From Oscillospiraceae bacterium (GTDB taxonomy: Bacteria; Bacillota; Clostridia; Oscillospirales; Ruminococcaceae), in assembly GCA_020024155.1 (NCBI GenBank), contig JAHHUE010000042.1, positions 1-13,931 of the forward strand: 13,931 nt of DNA, written 5' to 3'. The translations under genes and the position numbers were made by a program. How positions within the stretch are numbered: the stretch's first letter is position 1; each line of letters opens with the position of its first letter. The notes below the pieces were generated by a model. It had not been told where the DNA came from and did not search any database. It worked only from the letters and a program-made list of their open reading frames with translations. Shown piece after piece: positions 1-7,276 of this stretch.

Positions 1-393
1 ATTTATAAACATATCAGATTTCTTTAACTTATAGGCTTTGTCTTTCCACCAGACTGTATTTCTGCTTGCTGAAACAGAAATTTGTTTTCTGTCGGAAAGA
101 TAATATGTAATTGTTATCATCGGTTTATCAGTATCAGAACTTTTTTCAAAAATTGAATATTTTAAAATTCCTGCTAAATTAACAGCCGTTTCAATATCTT
201 TTAAGTATGTTGTTTCTTTTATTTTTTCAGTTATTTCGGGATATGATACTGCAACTTTTTTAATTTTATCAGTTTGTGGTATGCCGATTAAAAACATACC
301 GTCAACTAATACAGATATTAAAAAAATTAAAAGATATATTGAAAAAATAGGGACAATAAATTTGTTTAAAAATTTATTTATTTTTTATTTCAT
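1..393 (-). pseudogene. Membrane-anchored protein gene, partial at window edge, stop at codon 3
   Basis: An open minus-strand frame of 128 codons runs from 384 to the window edge. Its natural ATG (393-391) overlaps the stop of the upstream ORF as TAATG, the classic layout for translational coupling, but it reads ATG AAA TAA, so codon 3 is a stop. After the stop comes a hydrophobic segment (IVPIFSIYLLIFLISVLV) that would be an N-terminal membrane anchor. It is followed by a soluble part with PQTDKIKKV, a predicted beta-rich stretch (ITITYYLSDRKQISVSAS) and NTVWWKDKAYKLKK. The next in-frame Met (297-295) lies after the anchor, and no ATG, GTG or TTG restores it. The soluble part resembles the style of DUF5301-type domains common in Clostridia, but this is a weak, memory-based resemblance. 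The reading as a nonsense mutation is inferred; a rare non-ATG start or an assembly error is possible. The function is unknown and the C-terminus is outside the window. Confidence 0.55.
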
Positions 394-813
394 TAAAAAC
401 ACTTTATTTCAATTATATATTTAATTTTCCTCATTATCTTGTTTTTCATTTGGAAAATAGCAAAAACAGTTGAAATTGATGTAATAAAAATTAAATGAAA
501 AATTACATTTGTTATTGTAAAATTATATGTGTTTGAAACTTCGCCAAACTCTAATAAAAATCTAAATAGCAAGCTGGCAACTGCCAAAAGTAAATTGAAA
601 ACAACTATAAACCAAATTTTATGGTTTGAAAAAAGCTTTATTTCTGCTTTTCCAACAAATGTACAATATGAAAAAGACATAAAAATAACTATAAGATTAA
701 ATATATACCTAAATGTACTGTATTTTCAGGATTAAAGTTTATAATAGGAAAAAACTGCCAAATACAATACAAGATATTAAAGGTATAAAAATTTGAAAGA
801 ATTTCTTTTGCAT
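393..813 (-). pseudogene. Four-helix small membrane protein gene with two frameshifts
   Basis: The longest intact piece is a 95-codon ORF (680-393), but it starts in the middle of a hydrophobic segment and has no ribosome binding site. Joining three minus-strand frames gives a coherent protein of about 140 residues. Frame one runs from ATG 813 and reads MQKKFFQIFIPLISCIVFGS, then stops at 741-739. Frame two (748-692) reads PIINFNPENTVHLGIYLIL, then stops at 691-689. Frame three continues VIFMSFSYCTFVGK into the 95-codon ORF. The first break lies at a run of six T (754-749); one extra T restores the frame. The second needs one extra base near 698-692. The rebuilt protein has four hydrophobic helices, an outside loop between helices 1 and 2, and a basic C-terminus, KNKIMRKIKYIIEIK. 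I do not recognise the family. Natural decay or indel errors in the assembly would look the same. Confidence 0.55.
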
Positions 814-854
814 AAAAACAACTTCACTAAATTGTGCTATTACTTTTTATAATC

Positions 855-863
855 ATTATATCA
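855..863 (-). promoter_or_regulatory. Extended -10 promoter for the decayed locus
   Basis: On the minus strand the sequence TGATATAAT (863-855) is a perfect extended -10 element, TG-N-TATAAT. No good -35 is visible 17 bp upstream. Transcription would begin near 848, about 35 nt before the ATG at 813. Its presence suggests the broken locus was once, or still is, transcribed. Confidence 0.4.
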
Positions 864-896
864 CTGTCTATTATTAAAATATAGCCTATATATAAC

Positions 897-928
897 AAAA
901 AATCAGCACCGTTATGATGCTGATTTTT
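897..928 (-). terminator. Intrinsic terminator of uppP
   Basis: The arms AAAAATCAGCA (898-908) and TGCTGATTTTT (918-928) form an 11-bp perfect stem with a 9-nt loop. On the minus strand the stem is followed by a T-rich run (TTTTTTGTTATA). It lies a few bases after the uppP stop codon. The A/T symmetry means it could work in both directions. Confidence 0.85.
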
Positions 929-931
929 ATA

Positions 932-1762
932 TTAAGCCATAAATCCAAAGTATATTATTACAAGTATACCAAGAATAATTCTATACCAACCAAATACCTT
1001 AAAGTCTTTTTTCTTAATGTAGGACATAAGGAATTTAATTACAAATAGTGATACTATAAATGCTGTTACACAGCCTACAAGAAGTATTACAACTTCGCTT
1101 GCTGTAAATACAAAGCCGAATTTTAAAAGCTTTATAAAACTTAAACCAAACATTACCGGAACTGCAACAAAAAATGTAAATTCTGCTGCTGCAACACGGC
1201 TTACACCAATAAGCAATGCACCGATAATTGTACTGCCTGAACGGCTTGTGCCAGGTATTATGGATAACACTTGAAATAAACCAATTAAAAAGGCTGTTTT
1301 ATATGTTATATCAGATAATTTTCTTGTTGTTGGGTGTATGTGCATATTTTCAATAAATATAAACGCAATACCGTATATTATAAGTGTTGATGCAATAATA
1401 AGTGGTGTGTGAAGATGAGCTTCAATGTAATCGTCAAAAAGAATTGTTACAACTGCACCTGGGATACAAGCTACCACAACTTTAAACCATATTGAAAAAA
1501 TATGTGTTTTTATTACCGGTCTGCTTTTATCTTTAAAATTGAACGGAAACATTTTGTTCCAGAATAAAAGCACAACTGCCAATATTGCACCAAGCTGGAT
1601 AACAACAAAAAACATTTCTTTAAATTCATCTGTTGCGTTTATCTGCAAAAACTGGTCAACCAATAGCATATGGCCTGTGCTTGAAATTGGCAACCATTCA
1701 GTTATGCCTTCTACTATACCAAGAAAGATAACTTTTAATATTTCTATAAAGCTTAATTCCAT
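932..1762 (-). CDS. uppP: Undecaprenyl-diphosphatase (UppP/BacA family)
   Basis: This integral membrane enzyme removes a phosphate from undecaprenyl diphosphate, recycling the lipid carrier for peptidoglycan and other wall polymers; extra copies are known to give bacitracin resistance. The 276 residues match the usual family length. The first family motif is near the N-terminus: GIVEGITEWLPISSTGH, with Glu18, Glu22, Ser27 and His31. The second motif, PGTSRSGST, is at residues 170-178 with Arg174. The remainder is a series of hydrophobic helices. The start is supported by AAGGAG (1778-1773) ten bases upstream of the ATG. It is a single-gene unit, divergent from mnmE, with its own promoter and terminator. 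In many Firmicutes the position before mnmE is held by jag and yidC, so its place here is unusual. The family assignment is secure. Confidence 0.96.
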   Translation of the reverse strand: MELSFIEILKVIFLGIVEGITEWLPISSTGHMLLVDQFLQINATDEFKEMFFVVIQLGAILAVVLLFWNKMFPFNFKDKSRPVIKTHIFSIWFKVVVACIPGAVVTILFDDYIEAHLHTPLIIASTLIIYGIAFIFIENMHIHPTTRKLSDITYKTAFLIGLFQVLSIIPGTSRSGSTIIGALLIGVSRVAAAEFTFFVAVPVMFGLSFIKLLKFGFVFTASEVVILLVGCVTAFIVSLFVIKFLMSYIKKKDFKVFGWYRIILGILVIIYFGFMA

Positions 1763-1807
1763 ATATAGAGTTCTCCTTATTAAATTTTATATTTAAATAT
1801 AAATTAT

Positions 1808-1836
1808 ATTTTAACACATTATATAATTTTTTACAA
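1808..1836 (-). promoter_or_regulatory. uppP promoter
   Basis: On the minus strand, TTGTAA (1836-1831) is followed after 17 bp by TAAAAT (1813-1808), preceded by TG one base away, which makes it an extended -10. Transcription would begin near 1801, about 40 nt before the uppP start. It is part of a divergent promoter region shared with mnmE. Confidence 0.5.
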
Positions 1837-1877
1837 ATAATAGAGCAACTTTTTTGCTTTATTTATCAACCTTTGTA

Positions 1878-1886
1878 TGATATAAT
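1878..1886 (+). promoter_or_regulatory. mnmE promoter, extended -10
   Basis: TGATATAAT (1878-1886) is a perfect extended -10 hexamer, TG-N-TATAAT. No strong -35 is seen at the usual distance (TTTATT at 1858-1863), which is acceptable for extended -10 promoters. The predicted start is near 1893, giving a leader of about 53 nt before mnmE. Confidence 0.6.
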
Positions 1887-1945
1887 ATTAAGTTAGAAAA
1901 GTATGTAATCTATCTATTAAAATATATAGCATAACAGGTGAATTT

Positions 1946-3313
1946 ATGAGTAATTGTATTGCAGCAATGGCAACAGCAGTGGGAAAAGCTTCTCTTTGCG
2001 TTGTGAGAATATCCGGAGATGATTCTTTCAGCGTTGCAAAAAAAGTTTTTATACCTATAAATAAAAATAAAGATGTGGAAAAACAAAAAGGCTATTCTGC
2101 TTTGTTTGGCCACTTTTATCGCAATGGTGTGGAAATTGACCAAGCAGTTGCTTTGTTTTTTGCTGCACCAAAAAGTTATACAGGTGAAAATGTTGTTGAA
2201 ATAAGCTGTCACGGTGGTGTGGCTATTGCTGACCAGTTGCTTAAAGCTTGTTATGAGGCAGGGGCTGTTCCTGCACAAGCTGGCGAATTTACAAAGCGTG
2301 CATTTTTAAACGGAAAAATGTCAATAACTCAGGCAGAGGCTGTTATAGAAATGATAAACGCAACTTCCTCCCAAGCTTTAACTGCTGCAAAAAGTGCTCT
2401 TGAAGGTCATTTGTATCAGAAAGCAAAATCTGTAAGAGATAATTTGCTTGTTTTGGTTGGTCATATAACTGCTTATACCGATTTTCCGGAAGAGGCAGTT
2501 GAAGAAGTTTCTGACAGCGAGATAGAAGAGATACTTAAAAAAGCAGAACAAGACCTTAAAAAGCTTATTGACGGATACGATGCCGGTGCAAAAATAAAAA
2601 ATGGCGTTAGAACTGCAATTGTTGGTAAACCAAATGTTGGTAAATCCACTTTGCTAAATGCTCTTTCTGGCTTTGAAAAGGCTATTGTTACTGAAATTGC
2701 AGGCACAACAAGAGATGTTGTTGAGCAAGAAGTTATACTTGGTGGTGTAAACCTTATTTTGCAGGACACAGCAGGTATAAGAGAAACAAGCGATATTGTT
2801 GAGGCTATGGGCATACAAAGAAGTATTGACCGTCTTAAAGACGCTCAACTTGTTTTCTGTGTGTTTGACGGCAGCAAGGAAACAACAGACGAAGATATTG
2901 ACCTTGCAGAGAAATGTAAGGATAACAACAGTATTGCTATTATAAATAAACAAGACCTTCAACAGAAATTTGATGTTTTTAAAGTGGAAAAATGCTTTAA
3001 GAAAATATTATACATTACTGCAAAGGATTTTTATTTGTCAAAAGAATTTGAAGACACTGTTTTACAAGTGCTTAATATTGGACATATAGACAGCCAAGTT
3101 GCAGCTGTTGTTAATGAAAGACAGTTTGCAGCTGTTCGTGATGCATACAAAGCTGTTTGCGATGCTATTGATGCGTTCAATATGGGGCAGAGCCTGGATA
3201 TTGTTGGGGTTTGTCTTGATGATGCTCTTTATGCAATTTATCAGCTTACCGGTGAAAATGTGAGCGAAGAAGTTGTTGGAGAGGTATTTTCAAAATTCTG
3301 TGTAGGCAAATAG
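1946..3313 (+). CDS. mnmE: tRNA modification GTPase MnmE
   Basis: MnmE works with MnmG to install the carboxymethylaminomethyl group on C5 of wobble uridine 34 in certain tRNAs, using a methylene-tetrahydrofolate-derived carbon and GTP hydrolysis. At 455 residues it has the usual length. It shows the N-terminal folate-binding domain (IAAMATAVGKASLCVVRISG, then the Tyr-Thr-Gly-Glu and CHGG region). A helical domain follows, with an inserted Ras-like G domain: P-loop GKPNVGKST at 227-235, GTTRD at 253-257, DTAG at 274-277 and NKQD at 334-337. The C-terminus FCVGK carries the family's catalytic Cys (Cys452); the usual residue after it is Ile rather than Val, a mild change. The start follows AGGTG at 1936-1940. 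It has its own promoter, and mnmG lies 152 bp downstream. Confidence 0.97.
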   Translation: MSNCIAAMATAVGKASLCVVRISGDDSFSVAKKVFIPINKNKDVEKQKGYSALFGHFYRNGVEIDQAVALFFAAPKSYTGENVVEISCHGGVAIADQLLKACYEAGAVPAQAGEFTKRAFLNGKMSITQAEAVIEMINATSSQALTAAKSALEGHLYQKAKSVRDNLLVLVGHITAYTDFPEEAVEEVSDSEIEEILKKAEQDLKKLIDGYDAGAKIKNGVRTAIVGKPNVGKSTLLNALSGFEKAIVTEIAGTTRDVVEQEVILGGVNLILQDTAGIRETSDIVEAMGIQRSIDRLKDAQLVFCVFDGSKETTDEDIDLAEKCKDNNSIAIINKQDLQQKFDVFKVEKCFKKILYITAKDFYLSKEFEDTVLQVLNIGHIDSQVAAVVNERQFAAVRDAYKAVCDAIDAFNMGQSLDIVGVCLDDALYAIYQLTGENVSEEVVGEVFSKFCVGK

Positions 3314-3347
3314 TAATATTTTATATAAATATTTCAAATGGTTATAT

Positions 3348-3376
3348 TTGAGTAAAAATATATAGATAGATATACT
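3348..3376 (+). promoter_or_regulatory. Probable mnmG promoter
   Basis: TTGAGT (3348-3353), a 17-bp spacer and TATACT (3371-3376) match the vegetative consensus at four and five of six positions. It lies in the 152-bp mnmE-mnmG gap, which shows no clear terminator. The mnmG leader would be about 83 nt. Read-through from mnmE probably also occurs. Confidence 0.5.
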
Positions 3377-3465
3377 TATTTATCTTAAAATGTTCTAAAC
3401 AATCGGTGAAAGGGATTGCTAAGACGCTTAAACTTATATAAACAACAAGTAGGAGAAACTGATTT

Positions 3466-5331
3466 ATGGTATTGGGAAATTATGATGTTGTAGTAATAGG
3501 TGCAGGTCATGCTGGAATTGAAGCGGCAATGGCAAGCGCAAGACTGGGTGTTAAAACAGCCCTTTTCACACTTACTTTGGACGGTGTTGGCAATATGCCT
3601 TGTAACCCTGCTATCGGTGGCACTGCAAAAGGTCACCTTGTTAGAGAAATTGACGCTCTTGGCGGTTGGATGGGTATCGCTGCTGACGAAACAAGTATTC
3701 AAACAAGAATGCTTAACCGCGGTAAAGGGCCTGCTGTTCACTCATTAAGATGTCAGAGCGACCGTCAAAAGTACACTATATATATGAAGAAGCTTGTTGA
3801 AAGACAAGAAAATCTTGAGCTTAAACAAGCAGAAGTTTGCAAAATTTTATTTGATGATAATAAATGTGTTACAGGCATTGAAACTCAGCTTGGCACTCAA
3901 TATGGCGCAAAATCTGTAATTATTGCAACAGGTACATATCTTACAGGTAAAATATTTGTTGGCGATGTAAGCTATTTAAGTGGTCCGGACGGACATCATT
4001 CTGCACAGAAATTGTCCGACTGTCTTAAAGAAAACGGTATGAAACTTGTTCGCTTTAAAACAGGTACTCCTGCAAGAGTTAACAAACGCAGTATTGATTT
4101 TTCTGTGCTTGAAGAACAACCAGGAGACGAAGAAACTGCTCCATTCAGCTTTATGACAACTCACGAAATTAAAAATATTTTGCCTTGTCATATATCTTAC
4201 ACTAATACTGAAACTCATAAGGTTATTATGGATAATATTCATCGCAGTCCTCTTTATGGTGGCAAAATTGAAGGCATTGGCCCAAGATACTGCCCAAGTA
4301 TTGAAGATAAAGTTATGCGTTTTGCTGATAAAGAAAGACATCAGCTATTTATTGAGCCTTGTGGACTTGATACCGATGAAATGTATATTCAGGGAATGAG
4401 CTCTTCTTTGCCAGAAGAAGTTCAAGTTGCTTTCTACAAAACTATAAAAGGATTGGAAAATCTTGAAATTACTCGTCCTGCTTATGCTATTGAATATGAC
4501 TGCTGTGACCCTCTTGATTTAAAAGCTACTCTTGAATTTAAAGAATACGGCAATTTGTATGGAGCAGGTCAGTTTAACGGTACAAGTGGTTACGAAGAAG
4601 CTGCTGCACAAGGATTGGTGGCTGGTGTTAATGCTGCAAGAAAAATAAAAGGCGAAAGTGAGTTCACTCTTTCTCGTCAATCATCATATATAGGCACACT
4701 TATTGACGACCTTATTACTAAGGGCGTTATGGACCCATACAGAATGATGACAAGCCGTAGTGAATATCGTCTTTATTTAAGACAGGATAACGCTGACGAA
4801 AGACTTACACCTACTGGCAGAGAAATTGGTCTTGTAACTGATGAAAGATGGGAACATTATAATAAAATTCTTTCTGCTAAGGAAAAGGAAATTGAAAGAC
4901 TTTCTGCAATTACACTTAAACCTAGTCAAGTTAAGGATTTATTGCTCTCAAAAGGTCTTGATGAAATAGGAACAGGTGTTAAAGCAGCAGAATTCCTTAA
5001 AAGACCACAGATTTCTTACAATGATATTGTAAATATTATCGGTGAAGGCGAAAATATTGATAACTTTGTAAGAGAAAAAGTTGAAGTTGAAATAAAATAC
5101 GCTGGATATATAAAAAGACAGGAGCAACAGATAAATCAAATTAAAAAACTTGAAAATACTGTTATTCCTGAAAATATTGATTTTTCAGATTTTAAGGGAC
5201 TTCGCCTTGAAGCAAGAGAAAAACTTGCAAAGGTTAGACCTGCAAATGTTGGTCAGGCATCTCGTATTCCTGGTGTAAGTCCAAGTGATATTTCTGCTTT
5301 ATTGCTTGAAATGAAAGCAAGAGGTATATAA
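3466..5331 (+). CDS. mnmG: tRNA uridine 5-carboxymethylaminomethyl modification enzyme MnmG (GidA)
   Basis: This FAD-dependent partner of MnmE modifies U34 of tRNA in the cytoplasm. The 621 residues match the full family length. The N-terminal Rossmann motif for FAD is DVVVIGAGHAGIEAA, with GAGHAG at 12-17. Other family signatures are MPCNPAIGG (44-52, including a conserved Cys), GPRYCPSIEDKV (from Gly272, with conserved Cys276) and GTSGYEEAAAQG (372-383). The C-terminal helical domain, needed for MnmE binding, is complete and ends RIPGVSPSDISALLLEMKARGI. AGGAGA at 3451-3456 supports the ATG. It is followed after 32 nt by rsmG, so the two are almost surely co-transcribed. Nothing is missing. 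Confidence 0.98.
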   Translation: MVLGNYDVVVIGAGHAGIEAAMASARLGVKTALFTLTLDGVGNMPCNPAIGGTAKGHLVREIDALGGWMGIAADETSIQTRMLNRGKGPAVHSLRCQSDRQKYTIYMKKLVERQENLELKQAEVCKILFDDNKCVTGIETQLGTQYGAKSVIIATGTYLTGKIFVGDVSYLSGPDGHHSAQKLSDCLKENGMKLVRFKTGTPARVNKRSIDFSVLEEQPGDEETAPFSFMTTHEIKNILPCHISYTNTETHKVIMDNIHRSPLYGGKIEGIGPRYCPSIEDKVMRFADKERHQLFIEPCGLDTDEMYIQGMSSSLPEEVQVAFYKTIKGLENLEITRPAYAIEYDCCDPLDLKATLEFKEYGNLYGAGQFNGTSGYEEAAAQGLVAGVNAARKIKGESEFTLSRQSSYIGTLIDDLITKGVMDPYRMMTSRSEYRLYLRQDNADERLTPTGREIGLVTDERWEHYNKILSAKEKEIERLSAITLKPSQVKDLLLSKGLDEIGTGVKAAEFLKRPQISYNDIVNIIGEGENIDNFVREKVEVEIKYAGYIKRQEQQINQIKKLENTVIPENIDFSDFKGLRLEAREKLAKVRPANVGQASRIPGVSPSDISALLLEMKARGI

Positions 5332-5363
5332 ATATCATAAAAATCTACAAATTGTGAGGATTT

Positions 5364-6062
5364 ATGATAGATAAAAACAGATTTTTTGAAACCTTAAAAA
5401 AATATGATATAGAAATAAGTGAAAAGCAGTTTGAACAGCTTGATAAATATGCTGAAATTTTGGTTGAATATAATCAGAAAGTTAATCTAACTGCTATCAC
5501 TGACCCAGAAGGTATTGAAAATAAACACTTTTTAGACAGTATTTTGTTTGCTAAAAATCCACTTGTTAAAGGCAAAGTGGTTGATGTTGGCACCGGTGCA
5601 GGATTTCCAGGCATTGTAACAAAAATTTTTAAGCCGGAAATTGACCTTACTATGATTGAACCAACAGGTAAAAGATGTACTTTCTTGCAATATGCACTTG
5701 ATACAATAGGCATAAAGGCTAATGTTGTTAAAGAAAGGGCAGAAGAGGCTGCAAGAAAAGGTTTTCGTGAACAATATGATGTTGCAACTGCAAGGGCTGT
5801 TGCAGATATGAGAATTCTTAGTGAATACTGTATCCCGCTTGTTAAAGTTGGCGGACATTTTATTGCTATGAAAGGCGATGGTGAAAAAGAGCTTTCTCCT
5901 GCTGAAAATGCAATAAATAAACTTGGTGGTAAATTTGTGCAGATTGAAGAGTTTAATCTTCCGGATAATAGCAAAAGATGTCTAATTATCTGCAAAAAAG
6001 AAAATCAAACAGCAAAAATTTACCCTAGGAATGGTGGTAAAATAAATAAAAGTCCACTTTAA
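5364..6062 (+). CDS. rsmG: 16S rRNA (guanine-N7) methyltransferase RsmG (GidB)
   Basis: RsmG uses S-adenosylmethionine to methylate N7 of G527 (E. coli numbering) of 16S rRNA; loss in other bacteria gives low-level streptomycin resistance. The 232 residues are normal for the family. The SAM-binding motif I is VDVGTGAGFPG (73-83). It is preceded by the family's LTAITDPEGIENKHFLDS region and followed by the ARAVADMRILSEYCIPLVKVGG and GHFIAMKG segments. The C-terminus YPRNGGKINKSPL is the usual Lys-rich RsmG tail ending in SPL. GTGAGGA upstream gives the ribosome binding site. It is the last gene of the mnmG-rsmG unit and is followed by a strong terminator. Confidence 0.97.
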   Translation: MIDKNRFFETLKKYDIEISEKQFEQLDKYAEILVEYNQKVNLTAITDPEGIENKHFLDSILFAKNPLVKGKVVDVGTGAGFPGIVTKIFKPEIDLTMIEPTGKRCTFLQYALDTIGIKANVVKERAEEAARKGFREQYDVATARAVADMRILSEYCIPLVKVGGHFIAMKGDGEKELSPAENAINKLGGKFVQIEEFNLPDNSKRCLIICKKENQTAKIYPRNGGKINKSPL

Positions 6063-6076
6063 TGGTAATTTATTTT

Positions 6077-6106
6077 AAGGAACAGAGTTAAATCTGTTCC
6101 TTTTTT
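6077..6106 (+). terminator. Intrinsic terminator after rsmG
   Basis: GGAACAG (6079-6085) pairs with CTGTTCC (6094-6100). The stem is extended by A-T pairs on both sides to about ten pairs around a 6-nt loop, and is followed directly by TTTTTT. It separates the tRNA/rRNA modification genes from the chromosome-segregation genes. Confidence 0.9.
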
Positions 6107-6278
6107 ATTGTATTTTTTCATTTTTTAGTACAAAATCAATGGAAATATGGTAATTTATTATCTACTTTTTGACTATCTATTCGACATTTTTAATTATTAA
6201 ATATTTTTTTACCATATTATTTTTAACTAATAATGGTTTAAAATAAACTTAAATGTCGTTTAATGCGATATTTATTGC

Positions 6279-6307
6279 TGGAAAAAACAGAAATACTGTG
6301 GTATCTT
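6279..6307 (+). promoter_or_regulatory. Weak candidate noc promoter
   Basis: TGGAAA (6279-6284), a 17-bp spacer and TATCTT (6302-6307) with an upstream TG (extended -10) match the consensus only partly. The repeat at 6322-6331 would sit just downstream of the transcription start, where a repressor could act. A second candidate is TTGACT (6169-6174) with AATTAT (6192-6197). Confidence 0.3.
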
Positions 6308-6376
6308 GTAGACATGGGAGAAAATTACCATAGAAAATAAACATAATTAAAACAAAATGGAAAAGGAGATATTAAA

Positions 6377-7183
6377 GTGGAAAATAAATCTGAATTTAAA
6401 ATGATTGAAACATCAAAAATATCTCCTTGTCCATATCAGTGCAGATACTTATATAAAAGAGAAAGTATGGAACAACTGATTAACTCTATAAAAGAAAACG
6501 GCATACTTCAACCTTTAACTGCAACAGAAAAAGACGGTGAGTATGAGCTTATAGCAGGACATAGACGCTTATTTGCTGCAAAAATGCTTAAAATGGAAAA
6601 AGTTCCTGTTATTGTAATGGAAAAAACCAGAGAAGAAATTGCAGTTTTATGTACAGTTGAAAATATTCATAGAGAAGAACTTAATTTTTTTGAACAAGCT
6701 ATGGCTATTAAGTTACTTATAGACCAACTAGGGCTTACTCAGGTGCAAGCAGGCCAGAGATTATCACTTACTCAGTCTGCTGTTGCAAATAAACTTAAAT
6801 TATTACATTTTTCAAAAGAAATAATGTATTTAATTATTAAAAACAATCTTACTGAGCGTCACGCAAGGGCGATATCAAGACTTGAACCAGAGAAACAGAA
6901 AAAAGCTATTGAACATATTATAAAAAACAACTTAAATGTTGCTGCAACTGATAAATACATAGATAATTTAATAAAACCTAAGAAAATTAAAAGAAAACCT
7001 ATAATTAAAATAAAAGATGTAAGATTATTTACAAATACCATTACAAAGGCTATTGGTATTATGAAAAATGCAGGATTCTCTCCGGTATTTAACCAAAATA
7101 CAACAGAAGAGGGAATAGAGTATAATATTATTATTCCTTTTGAAAAGGAAAACGCTCCACATAAGGAGCACCAAACTAGCTAA
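6377..7183 (+). CDS. noc: Noc-type ParB-family DNA-binding protein
   Basis: This 268-residue ParB/Spo0J paralogue starts with GTG, 6 bp after AAAGGAGAT. The N-terminal CTP-binding domain includes PYQCRYLY (normally PYQPR), GHRRLFAA (61-68; usual motif GERR) and ENIHREE. The central helix-turn-helix reads QRLSLTQSAVANKLKLL (to residue 143), followed by LTERHARA (158-165). Gln133, Lys139 and Arg161 are Noc-type, whereas ParB typically has an Arg/Ser-containing helix and a Gly in GHAR; compare PRSTVANSLRIL and LGHAK in the ParB of this window. Noc proteins normally bind NBS sites rather than parS and block division over the nucleoid by attaching DNA to the membrane through an N-terminal amphipathic helix. 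Here the protein begins about 15 residues before the core and shows no such helix, so the membrane role is doubtful. The gene lies between rsmG and parA, the usual noc position. Confidence 0.85.
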   Translation: MENKSEFKMIETSKISPCPYQCRYLYKRESMEQLINSIKENGILQPLTATEKDGEYELIAGHRRLFAAKMLKMEKVPVIVMEKTREEIAVLCTVENIHREELNFFEQAMAIKLLIDQLGLTQVQAGQRLSLTQSAVANKLKLLHFSKEIMYLIIKNNLTERHARAISRLEPEKQKKAIEHIIKNNLNVAATDKYIDNLIKPKKIKRKPIIKIKDVRLFTNTITKAIGIMKNAGFSPVFNQNTTEEGIEYNIIIPFEKENAPHKEHQTS

Positions 7184-7206
7184 CAACCTTTTATATAACC
7201 ACAAAG

Positions 7207-7244
7207 AAGCACAGAGATATATTAAATTATCTTTGTGCTTTTTT
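7207..7244 (+). terminator. Intrinsic terminator after noc
   Basis: AAGCACAGAG (7207-7216) pairs with CTTTGTGCTT (7231-7240) with one G-T wobble. Three further A-T pairs extend the inside, and the U-run TTTTTT ends at 7244. The last T of the run is also the first base of the first parS site. Confidence 0.8.
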
Positions 7245-7259
7245 GTTCCACGTGGAACA
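7244..7259. promoter_or_regulatory. parS: parS site 1
   Basis: The perfect 16-bp palindrome TGTTCCACGTGGAACA matches the bacterial parS consensus TGTTTCACGTGAAACA except for a symmetrical T-to-C and A-to-G change. Flanking T/A extends it to 18 bp (7243-7260). This is where ParB dimers would load and close into a CTP-dependent sliding clamp. Confidence 0.93.
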
Positions 7260-7276
7260 ATTCTCGACAAAAAGTA

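Larger units (their letters stand above)
6062..6331. repeat. Repeated motif ATGGTAATTT upstream of noc
   Basis: The 10-mer ATGGTAATTT occurs at 6062-6071 and 6147-6156 in direct orientation; both are followed by ATT, giving a 13-bp match. It recurs as its reverse complement AAATTACCAT at 6322-6331. A partial copy, TACCATATT at 6210-6218, is the inverse of AATATGGTA at 6144-6152. The first copy overlaps the rsmG stop codon. Confidence 0.6.
6063..6376. other. AT-rich gap between rsmG and noc
   Basis: This 314-bp stretch contains no plausible gene. It holds the rsmG terminator (6077-6106), copies of the motif ATGGTAATTT, inverted repeats TACCATATT / AATATGGTA and CGACATTT (6182-6189) / AAATGTCG (6251-6258), a weak promoter candidate and the noc ribosome binding site AAAGGAGAT (6362-6370). 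The paired arms look like regulator-binding sites rather than RNA structure. Confidence 0.5.

Noticed and set aside
529..735. Plus-strand 68-codon ORF over the decayed locus
   Set aside because: No ribosome binding site, and it is antisense to a frame series that encodes a coherent membrane protein.
3314..3465. Small RNA or hidden gene in the mnmE-mnmG gap
   Set aside because: No open frame with a ribosome binding site and no strong stem; only a promoter candidate and the mnmG leader are supported.
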